From positions 192,253 to 256,252 of the forward strand of contig NW_012236507.1 of the NCBI RefSeq assembly GCF_000787575.1: a stretch of 64,000 bases of DNA, written 5' to 3'. This document shows, piece by piece, positions 48,931-61,300 of this stretch. This stretch comes from Acytostelium subglobosum LB1 (taxonomy: Eukaryota > Evosea > Eumycetozoa > Acytosteliales > Acytosteliaceae). The notes beneath the pieces are model-generated. The model searched no databases, was not told the DNA's origin, and worked only from the letters and a program-made list of their open reading frames with translations. The position numbers and the translations under genes were made by a program. Position 1 is the first letter of the stretch. Every line of letters begins with the position of its first letter.

Positions 48931-49011
48931 CAGTACACGAACGTTTGATAAGTAATGATTTGCCTTGCCTGTTATTCATTCATTTGTTTTGTTTGATCGA
49001 TTGATTGAAAG

Positions 49012-50953
49012 ATGTCAACATTGAACAGCATATCACTATTGCTGTTGGGTCACATTGCTTCATATCTTGATGCAATGGACACTGTGTGTCTATTGCTCAC
49101 CTGCACTAGACTCTACAAGATCAGACGACCATTGATCAGATCTGTCCCATTCATGTTGGGTCCACTCCGTAAACTGAACACATTCTTGGGACCTCCTTAC
49201 CTATGTACCAAGGATGGCGACTATGATCAGACACGCATCTGGTGGAAATGATCATTGCCACCCATCTCATTGTTGGGAGACGAGCAAGATGATGGCGCAC
49301 AAACACATCAACGAGGTAGTCTTCACGACCAAACACTCAGTATGTATGAGTCACGTGACTGAGAGTGATCGAGTGATCTGTCCGCGCGTTGCTCGACTAA
49401 CCAACTCTAGTGCAGACGTGGAACATCTACCTTCTCTCAGCTCATACTCCAGCATTGGCAAGCTCAGATTCAAACACATTAAACTTCCTGCAGCCAATAG
49501 GTTGAGGGGTGCAACATCACTCCGAAGACTGGCAGTGGACTACAGTGTTCTCAATCAGTACTTCTACAAATGCCCTCAACAGATCCAACAACAGATACTC
49601 AACCTGGCTTACCTACAACCACTGCGCTCACTGACCAAGCTGGCACTGGAGCATTATAAAGGGTATTTGGTGCCATCGATCATCCCACCGAGCGTCACCA
49701 AACTCTATCTTTAGTTCTGTCCGATCGCTGTCGGCTCGATTCCATCAACTGTGACCAGTCTGTCAGTCTATCAACATCAGCATCCATTAATCGTTGGCAT
49801 GTTCCCTGCGTCGTTGACCAAACTGACACTCATACGCCTCTTCAAACACATCACGCCTGGCATGATCCCCTCCTCTGTCACACACCTCTCATTCCTCTAC
49901 GAGGACAGCGGTGGAAGCGGAGTTGGACAAACATCCACATTCGAACCTGGCAGCCTGCCCCCTGGCCTGCACTTTCTTGATCTCTTTTACTCACAGCCAT
50001 TCCAAAGCGATGTCTTGCCAGGCTCCCTCAAACATCTTCGCATTCAACTTCCAACACATAATAGAGAGATGCTACCTCTTGCGGAGGAGGACTCACTCGT
50101 GCCAAGTTGGTTCCTTCCTCCATCACTCAAGCGTCTCACCATGAGCCACTACCAAACCTTTACGCCGCCAATGCTTCGGCCTGGTGTCATTCCCCAGTCA
50201 GTGACGTCGTTGGATTGTAGGATGAGTCTGTGCGATCAACAGTCAATGCCATCAACGCTAAGACACCTTAGCTATCTTCTCGAGCTGTCAGACACGAATG
50301 TCCAACTCTCGCTCATGACCTCGCTTCAATCGCTCATTCTTTCAAACCTCACTCCAGAGTTCACAATTCCGTTCAGATCACTTCCACCATCGTTGACATC
50401 ATTGAAGCTCAGATTCTCACCGTACCTCAGAGTATGGGACATGACCACTGGGTTGGCCGACAGAATCCTTTGCAACCTTCCTCATTCTATCACCGACCTT
50501 GAAATGAACCCGCCATCATTTGTTTACGTCCCCAAGTCAGTCACCAGCCTCGCATTATGTACACATGCGCCTATTCAACCAGGAGCGTTGCCAAGCTCCC
50601 TGACATCATTGGTCTTATTTAAGGCAGATGCCAAATACACACTGTCTCCTGATCAACTTCCCGCGTCATTGACTGAACTCGCAGTGCACGACGCAGCAAT
50701 ACTTCAGTTACATACACCATACTCGACATTGATCAGGAATGTCAGGATAATGAATGGTCCTCCAACATTCCCAAGACAACTCGCACAAGTGTTTGCAGTT
50801 GGCACCAATATCGAGTATCATTACAAACAACAAGATACCAGAGTGTCACAGTTCTGGAGAATCATCGATCAATCATATGTCTCACCTCAAATTGTCGGTG
50901 GATTCCTCAACACATCAGTGGAGCCAGACTCGACGACTCCAAAAGACCACTAA
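49012..50953 (+). pseudogene. FNIP/LRR-like repeat gene, apparently broken
   Basis: It begins like an F-box FNIP protein (ATG at 49012; LLLLGHIASYLDAMDTVCLL, then LTCTRLYKIRR), but this frame stops at 49251. The homologous continuation lies in another frame from about 49260. It runs through FNIP-like repeats (VPSIIPPSVTKLYL) to an in-frame TAG at 49712-49714, then continues in the same frame (VGSIPSTVTSLSVYQHQHP and onward) to 50953. No GT-AG intron convincingly removes both breaks. One intron-like segment (49340-49410, GTATGT...CTCTAG) does not restore the frame. The gene is probably decaying, or it has an unusual structure. Repeats are more divergent than in the FNIP gene at 32708-34690. 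Confidence 0.65.
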
Positions 50954-50980
50954 TCAGTGAAGTGGAGCAGTCTGTCAACT

Positions 50981-50986
50981 AATAAA
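50981..50986 (+). terminator. Polyadenylation signal AATAAA
   Basis: AATAAA lies 27 bases after the last stop codon of the FNIP-like locus. Confidence 0.45.
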
Positions 50987-51051
50987 GATTGTTAAGTGAT
51001 CCAGAGAGGTGTCACTCAAACATGGGCTAGCAGGATTACCTGCCCTGCCCC

Positions 51052-53361
51052 TTACATACTGTATTGACTATTTAACAAATGTACATGTGGCGGTGATGCC
51101 CTCAGCTCATTTACAATTCGATTGTAGTGTGGAAGCACGTCTCCACAGTCCACGAACATTCCAAAAGACAAGTGCGAGTAAATCTGGAACTCTGCACTCA
51201 GCAACTCCTTCCTAGTGATTGATAACTTCTTCTCGATACTCTATAGATTGATTGGATATTTGAGTGAGTGAGCGAGCGAGTGACTGTGGATGCCATCCAA
51301 TCAAACATACGTCAATAAGAGGCTTCAAAGTGATGGTCGCCTTGGGATCATTGAACTTGGACGCCAGGAGAAGACAGACGGCTGCGTATAGCTTGATGTT
51401 GAGTTTAGTGATGAAGCTCTTGATGATCAACTTCTCGATGGCGACAAATGAGAGCGCGAGGGTAGATAGCTCCAGGTCAGTGAGGATCGCCAGCTTCTTC
51501 AACTTGCGTTTCAGCTTGCGTATCTTGTATAGTGTGATGCCAGACCTGATCCAAGGATGCTTCTGTTGGAATTGCTCGTTGAGCTCCTCCTTGATCGCTG
51601 CCTTTTTGATGTGCGGGAAGATCGACACTGTGTAGGATTGGAGGTTCATCACTGTGCGATGCTTGCCTGTCTTGAGTTCAGAGTTGTCCAGGAATAGTGG
51701 ATCGTACTTTAGTGGTATGCCAGACGAGTCTACTTCGTCCGGTGATACCACAACATAAGGAGTGACATAGACTGATGTCAAGAGGTGAGCGTACGACGTC
51801 TCCGACGACGATGACCTCCTGCTAAAGAAGCTAGACTCCTTCAGCTGTGTTCCAATGTGTGTGATGTGTTCGATGCTATGTCTGTGGAAGGTCCAGTAAG
51901 GGTTAATAAGTAAGTGCGAGGGCTAGGGTGAAGGTGAGGGCAAGGGCGAGGGTTGGTGACATACACAGGTTTATCGTGTGACTCTTTGGAAGTACTCTTG
52001 CCCTTGGACTTGTTGGGGTTCCTCGAGTCGCCACGAATCATTGAGAATACTGCCATTGGATGTCCTGATCCAGTTGTAAAGAATATCCTCTGATTGATTG
52101 ATATATTATAGTTTGAATTGTACTCGGCACTATATATATATATTTGGTCAGTAAACAGCATGGATGGATGGATGATGATGACACTTACATGGTACTCTTC
52201 TTGGGCGTGACTGGTATGCGTAGGTGTGATTGACTAGTTGATGTGGAGAGTGATGATGAGGAATGCCCCAGTGGGGGCAACAGGAGATGACTTTGTAGTT
52301 GACCAGATGATGAGCTGGATGATGTGAGTAGTACACTCTCCAGTGATCTGTTACTCAACTTGATCATTGAGTTACTCAACAATGGACTGACATTGACTGA
52401 TCCTCCACCACCTTGATTCTCACTCTTTACCGGTGAGTTGGTCGGTGCCAATGTTATTCCTGTTAGGAAGTTGATGGCCTCTTTCCTACATTTTGATTGA
52501 TTGATGTAAGTGGATGGAATGATTCCAGTGATTATGGGATGGGACATACTTGACTTTCTGGCTCGAATAGTTGTTGATGAGATCGACAAAGAGTGGAAGT
52601 TGTTGTTCTGAGATGTTGGTGAATGTGGACTTGGAAGATGATAGGTTGGCAAGTTGGGGCACAGTCCCCAGATGGTCCCGCGGTATTGGTTCCTGGAAGA
52701 ATCGATCAAACCTCATTATGAACTCATATGTTGAGTCTGATTTCTTGATCTTTGGTTCCTGGCACACTGTGGCCAATGCCACGATCGTTCCATTACCATC
52801 AGTGCCAGCCTTGTCCTTGTCCTTATCCTTGTCCTTGTCCTTTATAATTGAGAAGTAGAACTGATCACCTTGTTTCAGTAAGACATTGTTTTGTTTGGAT
52901 TTGAGCTTGACCTGTGATCCAATGCCATTATCACATGACTTGTATGTACTATGGTTCAAATTGAATATCCAGGAGTTGTGATGATGTTGGCCAATCAATG
53001 GTGATTGTGATGATGGGTCGGCCTTCTTGACTGGTGATGCAAGGAGTGGTACAAACACTGATCGTTGAGGTGGTGATGATGGATGAGTCGTCGTTGTTGT
53101 CGTAGTCGTCGTGGAAGTCGTGGCAGTCGGGGCAGTCGTCTTTGGAATTGATGGTTGTGATAGTAATGGCAGTGGAAGTAGTTCATTCTCGCTCGATGTG
53201 GGTATCATTGGTTTCTTGAATGAATGTGGGCTGCTGGTGTTGGAGCCACTTCCAGTGGAGTTGTTGCCCTTTCGAGCTTGTGACGACGTTGGAAATGGTA
53301 TTGATGAAAGGAAGGACAGGGCATTTTGACTCTTTTCCAGCTCTCCCCGTTGAATCATCAT
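51052..53361 (-). CDS. CABLES-like cyclin-fold protein
   Basis: Predicted 663 residues from exons 52550..53361, 52189..52485, 51965..52087, 51311..51881 and 51052..51240. The first ~400 residues are Ser/Thr/Pro-rich, with a KDKD run. The C-terminal ~170 residues carry a cyclin-box-like domain: HPWIRSGITLYKIRKLKRKL, then LSTLALSFVAIEKLIIKSFI, then LYAAVCLLLASKFND. SIEKKLSITRKELLSAEFQI follows, as in the Cdk5-and-Abl-substrate (CABLES) proteins of animals. Those proteins link cyclin-dependent kinases to other kinases. An equivalent role in amoebae is inferred. The acceptor of the third exon (CAGAG/G) was chosen by frame. Confidence 0.8.
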
Positions 53362-54135
53362 TTCATTGTTCAATGCTTAAATGATTGAACTAACTGATTG
53401 TTTGGCTGACTATTTGATTGATTGAGTATGTGGACTTAGCTTATATATGTATAATGTAATATATGTCTGTTGGTCTGAAAGTGTTTGATTGATTGATCAA
53501 AGTCATATGATAATATTGACCCGAATGTGATTGTGTGTGATTGAGGTGAGTGAGTGAATGAGTGGAAGTAAAACAAACACTTATGTTATTAGTAACAACA
53601 GTTAATAAGTATGAGAGAGATAGATATTAATTTAATTTATCAATGATATAACTTCTTCTTCATCCTACCTACCCCTTTTGCCAAAGCAACCCAATCAATC
53701 AAACACCCCCCACCTACAACACAGCACGATCACCCAATGAACTTGATCACAAACACACCACACCACATAGCCCCAACACTACCATTCATCCAAGATGAGT
53801 TGTGGGTTGTGTTGCGGACCACTACTCCACACACCACTCCTCCAACTTCATTCCTTTCATTCATTGATTGATTGCAAGGTTCAAAAAGGGTCGATGACTA
53901 ACTGGGCAGGTCTCACTGCTTGTGATTGTTTGATTGGATAACGATGAGGCCCCGCCAACCTGCCCTTTGACGACCGCCTCCGCTCTGTCGCTTAAGATGA
54001 TGTGCTGGTGGTTGGCAGGGCTGGTCGTTGCACTGTTGGACCCATGCAATCAAAGTGATAGACCAAAATGATGATGATCGTGCCAGTGCTAGGCCTCTTG
54101 AAATGGCGAGTCGTCTGGCATTGGACATCCAACAA
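53362..54135. other. Intergenic, no gene recognised
   Basis: Probable leader and promoter of the CABLES-like gene (ATTG runs and AT-rich stretches near 53440-53640), then C/A-rich non-coding sequence. Nothing else could be supported. Confidence 0.5.
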
Positions 54136-55179
54136 CTAGAAGCCCAAGTCGCCATTTTCCAAGTGATTGTCATTGAAGAATGCTGACCTCTTTCGTTTGC
54201 CAGTAGCAAAGTTGAACATTGGCGCATCTGGCGAAGTCCTATATTGTGTACATGGCGCCAAGAGTTAGTTGATTGATTGAATGATTGAACGATTGAATGA
54301 TTGATCGACCATCATACCATTCAACACTATAACATGCATTTGCCATTACTGTGGACGTTGTCTTCCAGCTGAAACGTGTAATGGCAGGATATCCAAACAC
54401 TTTGTCGCGATTGTCTATCAGCCACTTCTTGGTGACTGGGTCGCTGGGGTAGCCCGAGCCAAACTCGGTGCCAATGTCCACGCCTTCATAATCGTCGAAT
54501 GATGTTGCCGCGATACGCAGGTCACGTATCACCTTGGCACAGATACTGGCCGCCGACACTATTGGGAACAGACTATCGGCCTTCTTTGACACGACCACTT
54601 TGCCAATCGATGGATAGGCCACCTTGATCATCGTCTGATACTTTAGAGGTGGACCCACCGTATCAACGTACAACTCTTGTACATTGTAGCCCTTCTCCAA
54701 CACCTTGCCAACTAGACTCAATGCTGATTGATGAGAGATCACATTGAGTGACGTTGGATTCTTCAACAACATCAACTCTGACAAATGACTCGGTTCAATC
54801 ACATCACTAACGAATCCCAACAACTTATCATTATCAACTATCTTCTGAAACAATCCTTCTCTTTGTTGTTCCGTTAACTTCTTTGAGTCTTTGATTGAAT
54901 GAGTGCGAGGTTAGTGATGTTATTGATTGAGCATGTTTGATTGATTGATTGAATGATTGAATGTGATTGATTACCATCGAATTTATGTCTCTTTATAGTG
55001 TCGGCTTGTGATAGGGGACCAAAGGCAGCAGCGTAGACAAGTGGGCCTAGTACAGGGCCTCTACCAGCCTCGTCGATACCCATTATGAATGGTTGTGTTC
55101 TATCAACAGACTCATCCAAGTCACCAAATAATGGTGGATTACTCTTATCAACCAATGTTTGTTTCTTTGTATTATCCAT
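54136..55179 (-). CDS. rnaseh2A: Ribonuclease H2 catalytic subunit A
   Basis: Predicted 292 residues from exons 54975..55179, 54318..54888 and 54136..54238. The catalytic signature [18 protein letters not shown] (Asp36, Glu37) is followed by [14 protein letters not shown] and by [13 protein letters not shown] with a third acidic residue. The C-terminal region has [14 protein letters not shown] and [10 protein letters not shown], all as in eukaryotic RNase H2A. The last exon (after EW) supplies [20 protein letters not shown] and replaces an intron-encoded tail in the unspliced frame. The enzyme cleaves RNA in RNA/DNA hybrids and single ribonucleotides in DNA, in the nucleus. It is head to head with the dehydrogenase gene. 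Confidence 0.95.
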
Positions 55180-55447
55180 ACTATATATCTGTATCTATAT
55201 TTGTATCTTTTATCTTTGAATAATAACTAGATTGGCGCTCTTTCTTCAAAGTTTGTTTGAAATGATTTGAAAGTTCGAATTCTTGATTTGACACCTAAAG
55301 TGGTAAATTTCCAAAAATAGAAAGGGCGTTACTAATCTCTTTGTCATCATCTGTCTCTCTTTTATTCATTTACAAAATCGACAAGTATTGTTTATTATTT
55401 TCTTGATATTATTATCTCTTTGAACAAATAAGTTATAACTTATACAA
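55180..55447. promoter_or_regulatory. Probable bidirectional promoter, RNase H2A / dehydrogenase
   Basis: The 268-base AT-rich spacer lies between divergent start codons at 55179 (minus) and 55448 (plus). No single box stands out. The arrangement itself is the evidence. Confidence 0.45.
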
Positions 55448-56476
55448 ATGGAAGATAAAGTATGTATTATAACAGGTAAGTAATAAATGAATAAATGATT
55501 GTTTTATTTAGAGTGATTTATAGAATGAATGATTGATTAATTGAATGGAATGAATTAAAATAGGTGCAAATGAAGGTATTGGAAGGGAGACTGCCAAGAG
55601 GATGGCTGCTCACAACATGCGTGTAATATTGGCTTGCAGAAACATTGAGAAGGCTGAAGTTGCCAAACAAATGATCATTGATGAGACCAACAATGATAAG
55701 ATTCAATGTATGAAACTGGACCTCAATTCATTAGACGTATGTATCTTGGATACTTATAAGTATATATATATATACTTGTATTAATATTTGTTCGTCATCA
55801 TGTATAGTCGGTCAGAGAATTCGTCCAAAACTTCAAGAACATGAACTTGCCATTGAACTACTTGATAAACAATGCTGGAAAGTATGGTGGACCTTATGAA
55901 CTGACAGAGGATGGCTTTGAGTCACAGTTTGGTGTCAATCATTTGGGTCCATTCTTGTTGACAAACTTGTTGCTCAGTACATTGGAAGCGAGTGACAATC
56001 CAAGGATAGTGATCCTGACCTCCCGTCTTCACTTCCATGCCAAGCTCGACCTTGACCGTCTATCAGTCGACCCAAAGGACTATGGCGCCAAATCTGCCTA
56101 CTCCCAATCAAAGTTATGCAACATGCTCTTTACCAATGAGCTACAGAGACGACTTGATGCCAAGGGTTCAAAGATCGTGGTCAACGCAATGCATCCTGGA
56201 CTCGTGCTCACAAACATTCTCCACAGCTATCCCTTCCTCAACAAATATGTAATCCCATTGTTCTCATTCATGTTCACCAAGGTTACTGTGAGTGCTGAGG
56301 TATCCGAGGCTTTGGCCCTGGGTACCGCGCCACATCTCCAAGGTGTCAAGGGCAAGTTCTTCAACATCAAAGAGGAGCAACCGTCCAGCCCCTTCTCACG
56401 CGATCCAGAGAATGCTCGACAAGTCTGGGAGACCTCTTGTGAGATGGTCAAGATACCAGTCGACATCCAACTATAA
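55448..56476 (+). CDS. Short-chain dehydrogenase/reductase (retinol dehydrogenase-like)
   Basis: Predicted 289 residues from exons 55448..55475 (28 bases), 55564..55736 and 55808..56476. The classical SDR signature is complete: cofactor loop TGANEGIG at residues 9-16, structural motif NNAG, catalytic Ser in ILTSRLH, and catalytic YSQSK. The acidic or basic residues after the second strand (LACRNIEKAEV, with Arg) favour NADP(H). Overall similarity is to the retinol dehydrogenase/WW-oxidoreductase branch acting on lipidic alcohols or carbonyls, but the substrate cannot be read from sequence. There is no obvious membrane anchor, although a hydrophobic stretch occurs near residue 215 (YVIPLFSFMFTKV). 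Confidence 0.9.
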
Positions 56477-56614
56477 ACCATCACTCGATACTTGATTACT
56501 CGATCAATCAATCAATCAATGTGTGGTCTTTACTCCTTCGATCTTGATGATAATGATGGTGATGGCCACGTGTAGCCACTAGCGTGAATATGTATGAATG
56601 AATGAGCGAATGAC

Positions 56615-58109
56615 TTAAAATTCGTCATCATTGTCATCGTTGTTGTTGTTGCTGACATCACCTTGTTGAATGGGTGATGGAAGTGTTGGCGATGACCATC
56701 TATCTGGCAGTTCAAAGTCAAGTTCCTCCTGCTTCTTTGGCTCAACCTTGAATGGCTGATGTAATACATGATACAAACTATTCACCTTCTTTGGTCCAAG
56801 ACCAGGACACAATCCAATCGCTTCCTTATTTGATGTGAACATCCTCTTCACGCTCTAATATGATGGATTGAGTGAGTGAATGGAATGATTCCAGCCCAAG
56901 GCTAGGAGTACTTACACCAAATGCTGACACTAGGGTGGTGGCATCAGTCTTGTTGATGCCACGGATAGTGGTCAGGGCATCTTGGATATCGGTCTTGTCC
57001 AGACTTGATTGTTTAGTCTTGATGACGTCTGGCGTCTTGTTGTCAAAGGTCTTGAGTGATTCAATGTATCTCGCTGCCTCGGCATTGTTGAAAGCGACGA
57101 ATAGTACGAGATCCAGTTGCATTGACACGCAGGACAGCTCCTCCAACAGCGCCACGCAGTCGTCAATGTCAATCACAACGACCAATGAGCGCAGCTCAAA
57201 ATGGCTGGGCAGGGAACGTGCGCGGGTTTCCAGATGCTGCGGCCGTAGTCGATAATCCTTCAGCGACGAGTATAAACAACAAGAGTCGGTACCAATCACG
57301 ACATCGGGTTTGATCCACTTGGCGTACTCCCACCGCAGTCTTGATGAGAAGTGGCCTGGTATGCCTGTGATCTTCATGGTCTCTTCATTAACCTGTACTA
57401 TTCTATTGACCATCGTTGGGGCAGTAGTTGCGAGGCTCAAGCCTGAGCTGGAGTTTGAGTTTGAGTTTAAGAATGAAAGATTGGGAAGTGAGAGAGTGAT
57501 GCGTTGACCAGGTGTTGTTGGCAATGTGAGCGTTGGCTTGAGTGATCCAGTCGTTGGAAGTTTCAATGATAGTGTTTGTGGACCATTCAATGTCGGTCGA
57601 AGTGTGAGCGTCCGAGGACCTAATGTCGTGGCTGTCGTCAAAGACGTTGTCGTCGACAAACTCAATGATGTCGTTTGTTTTGGAGTCAATGATATCTTGG
57701 GCTGGACATATCCAACTGTCTCATTGTTATTATTGTCATTATTATTGTCATCCAATGTTGTTGATGAAGTTGGTGATGATGTTATCGCAGCCTTTGGTTT
57801 CAAAATCCTTGACGAACTAAAGAATGATGATGTTGATGTTGTTGATGTTGATGTAGTTGATGATGTAGTTGGCCTTGATGTTGATGTTGTTGATGTTGTT
57901 GATGTTGTTGATGATGATGATGTAGTTTGAGGAGTTGATTGATTCAAGAGTCGTTCTACATCTTGTTTCTGTTTCTCTTCTTTCTCCTTTATCTCATCTA
58001 TAGTTGGAGGTTTTATCAAAGTATTATCAATCTTTGGTTTACCCTCATCAAAAGCATCTCCAAATCCATCATCATCATCTGGAATGAAGAACTTCTTTCC
58101 CGTTGACAT
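56615..58109 (-). CDS. ercc1: ERCC1 DNA repair protein
   Basis: Predicted 477 residues from exons 56916..58109 and 56615..56854. The N-terminal half is Thr/Ser/Asn-rich and dictyostelid-specific. Residues about 225-350 form the ERCC1 central nuclease-like domain without a catalytic ERKx3D motif (EYAKWIKPDVVIGTDSCCLY, then FNNAEAARYIESLKTFDNK). The C-terminus is the tandem helix-hairpin-helix: ALTTIRGINKTDATTLVSAF, then GLCPGLGPKKVNSLYHVLHQ. ERCC1 pairs with the XPF nuclease for nucleotide excision and crosslink repair in the nucleus. Extra C-terminal acidic residues follow the HhH2 domain. Confidence 0.93.
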
Positions 58110-58318
58110 CTATATCTCTCTCTCTATCTCTTTATCTCTTTCTTTGATTGAATGATGTTCAAGATTGAGTCAAAAGTCATAGAAACACCACTTTTTGCAA
58201 TTCAAAACAATTCATGAATGAAACTTTCATTCATTCATTCGTTCGTCTTTTGTCATTCATTCAAACAATAAGTTATATATATCATCATATAATAAGTAAT
58301 ATATATATATATATACAT
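58110..58318. promoter_or_regulatory. Probable bidirectional promoter, ERCC1 / unknown nuclear protein
   Basis: The 209-base spacer lies between divergent start codons. It is strongly AT-rich, with a TATATATATATATA run next to the plus-strand start and TCTC/ATCT pyrimidine repeats next to the ERCC1 start. Confidence 0.45.
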
Positions 58319-61300
58319 ATGGGAAAGAATACCAATATAAACTATAAAAAGAAACCAAAGGAGGTTATTAAGAAGGAACAAGCACAAAAAGAGAAAGAAC
58401 AAGAACTAAAGATACAGGCTCATCTCAAACTTGATGTGATAGAACAGAACAAGAAGGAGAAGGAGAGGGAGGCAAAGGAGAAGAAGGCAAAGGATAAGAA
58501 GAAGAAGGCAAAGAAGAAAGCAAAGGATAAGAAGACAAAAGATGTAAAGGGTGAGCCCTCAAAGGATGATGTTGAGGAAGAGGATGACGATGATGAGTAC
58601 AACATCGAAAAGATAAAGTCAGAGTTTGATTCAGATTCAGAGGAAGAAGATCATGATGATGATGATGAAGTAGTGGATGAGGGATCAAGGATAAAGGTCA
58701 AGTTCAATGATGATAGTGTACCACATCTTGAGGAGGATGATGATGATGAAGAGTACGTCCCTTATGATCAGATTCGTGATGGTCATGTTGTCTTTGATCA
58801 AGAAGACGACGACGATGGAGGTCAGGATGTATCAAACATGTTGGACACAAAGTTGTTGCGCGAGACTCTGCCCATGCATATAAAGGACAGATTCCACACT
58901 GGTCAGTACACGCCACATTTGTTCAGAGTCAAGGACAAGGCCGGTAACTTGCTTCGCGACAACCTGTCGATCGCTGCGGCCACCAACCCATCGGACTTCA
59001 CACCGTTTGTGAGTCAGTTGATGAACCCCGCGCCGGTCTACCCGAGCTACTTCCCGCCAAACTTTGCCAACATGGCGGTGGAGGGCACCGCCGCGTCATT
59101 CGAGCCCCTGGTCAAACAACCCAACTCAATCACTCTGGCGCCAATCGGTCGTCGCGCATTCCCCTTAATGGTCAACATCCAGATCTCGCCCCTCTGGTTC
59201 GAGGAGCTGCGTCCGCCCATCAACACCTCGCTGCGCCACTTGCTCACGAGCGAGAAGATGCCTGTTGACGTGGTCGACCGTCTCTGTCAGGAGGTTGAGA
59301 GCGATGTGCCTGCGCTCGACAAGTCATTGGTGCCCGTACGACGCGACACTGATCAATTGCGAGGATATGGCAACACGATGGTAATGGTCAGGACTAAGCT
59401 GCTGCTCATTGCCACTGGACCAAATATGAATGTATTCTCTGGCATAACAATTGGAAGGGGCAAGAGGAAGCTTCCTACCAAGTACGATCACAAGTGGCAT
59501 GCCTTAATCAGATATGACAAGCAGCAACAGCCAATCCTCGACATCAAGCTAGTCCAATACTCTCTTCGTAAGTCAACCCGCATATTCCCATTATTCGGAA
59601 TCATTCCAAATCATTCATTCAGTCAATCACTCAAACAATCATTCGATCAATCACTTCCTGGAATCATTCATTCAGTCAATCACTCAATAATTCAATCAAA
59701 TCCATCATTCCAAATCACTCGAGACCATTCCAATCAAACTATCACTCATTCCAATCATTCAATCAATCACTTCCCGGAATCATTCCAATCACTCCACACC
59801 TATTCAATCACTCAATCATTCAATCCGTCACTGTCCATCAATCATTCCTGGGATCATTCCAATCACTCAATAACTCTTATTAACATAACGCCAACCCGTG
59901 ATACACAATACAGGACTCTATTTGGTGTACTTCAGAACAACATACTCATTGTTCTTTTTCTATTTACATGTGTTTGGAGACAAGTATAGGAACTTCTCTC
60001 TGGAAGAGATCAAGAAAGCGACATTCAGACAAAAGATTATGGATGCAACAGTGCCACGCACTTCAATGGGCTTGGCTAATGTGCTGCTGGAGGATGGAAC
60101 GCTAATGTCATTCAACTTTATATCTCCCGTGGATGAGTCTGCTGTCGATGGACACGGCGACTCCCTCCGCATCATCCACTCCTTTGCTCCCGACTATCCC
60201 TCATTCAAATGCCCTGCATGGGCCATGCTGGCACGTCAGCCAATCGTGGGCAACTCACAATACATCTTATCTCCGAGCGAGTTGGTCGAACTTCAGCTGG
60301 ACCCGGTCACGGGGGTGCCGCGCACACGAGTGCTGCTACGCGCCGAGACATATGGCCCGCTGACAGGCATCTACTCAGATGCCAACTACTTCACATTTGT
60401 CACGACGACCAAGCGCGCCATGATGTTTGACAATCGAACGTTTGATCGGCCACTCCTCGTTTGGTCGTTCGTCAAGCCATTGGAGGGGCCCGTGACCATC
60501 CACGTGCCCATCATCGAGTACCTCAGCAACATCAAGCTCCTCCTGGTCAAGAGCAATCTGACGGGCCTGGTCTACGTGCTCCAGTACCGCATGGATGTGT
60601 TCCCTCGCCCGCTCCAGATCGCCCCCATTCACAAGATGTCCACAATCAACATGGCCACGAGCACAAACACGAGCAGCAAGCGACCGTTCTCAATGAGCTA
60701 CAGACACCACGCCACTATCCAGAACTTCCTGGACCGACCATTCACACACCTGATCAACGGTGACGAGCCGGCCAACCTGTACAGCACGCGTCTGCCCGTG
60801 GCGTGCGGTGCGCCCTTCATGTGCATGCCCGTGTACGGCTCGGAGAAGCACTCGATCACCCTGCCCTTTCCGCCCTTCCCCGAGGAGCCGCTCACCGGCC
60901 TGGTCTACATCCAGACCAACAACAACTTCTTCACATTGCTCCAGATGAGCAGGATTGGCGACGTCACATCAACTCGCTACTCACTCAAATACAAGCACGA
61001 CCCACTTGATGGACAGGACAAGTTTGATCGACACTCACACCGAAAGATCCAGGCCAGTATATACCGCACGCCACTTCAAATCGAGTTCCTGCGGCGTTTC
61101 ATTGAACAACGAAACTATACCAACTACTGTGATGTTGTTAGAGAGTTTGGAAGCACAATCATGCTCAGACAAATGCCCAAGTACCTCAACAGTATGTACT
61201 TGGACCACGACTATGTTGGCTGGCTGGCTGGTTAACATGCAGACCCTTCATCACTTGAACTAACCCAATCACTCAATCAATCAACCAATCAAATAGTGCG

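Noticed and set aside
49340-49410. Intron-like GTATGT...CTCTAG segment in the FNIP-like locus
   Set aside because: Splicing it does not rejoin the flanking frames, and the segment is open in the local frame, so it was not used to rescue the gene.
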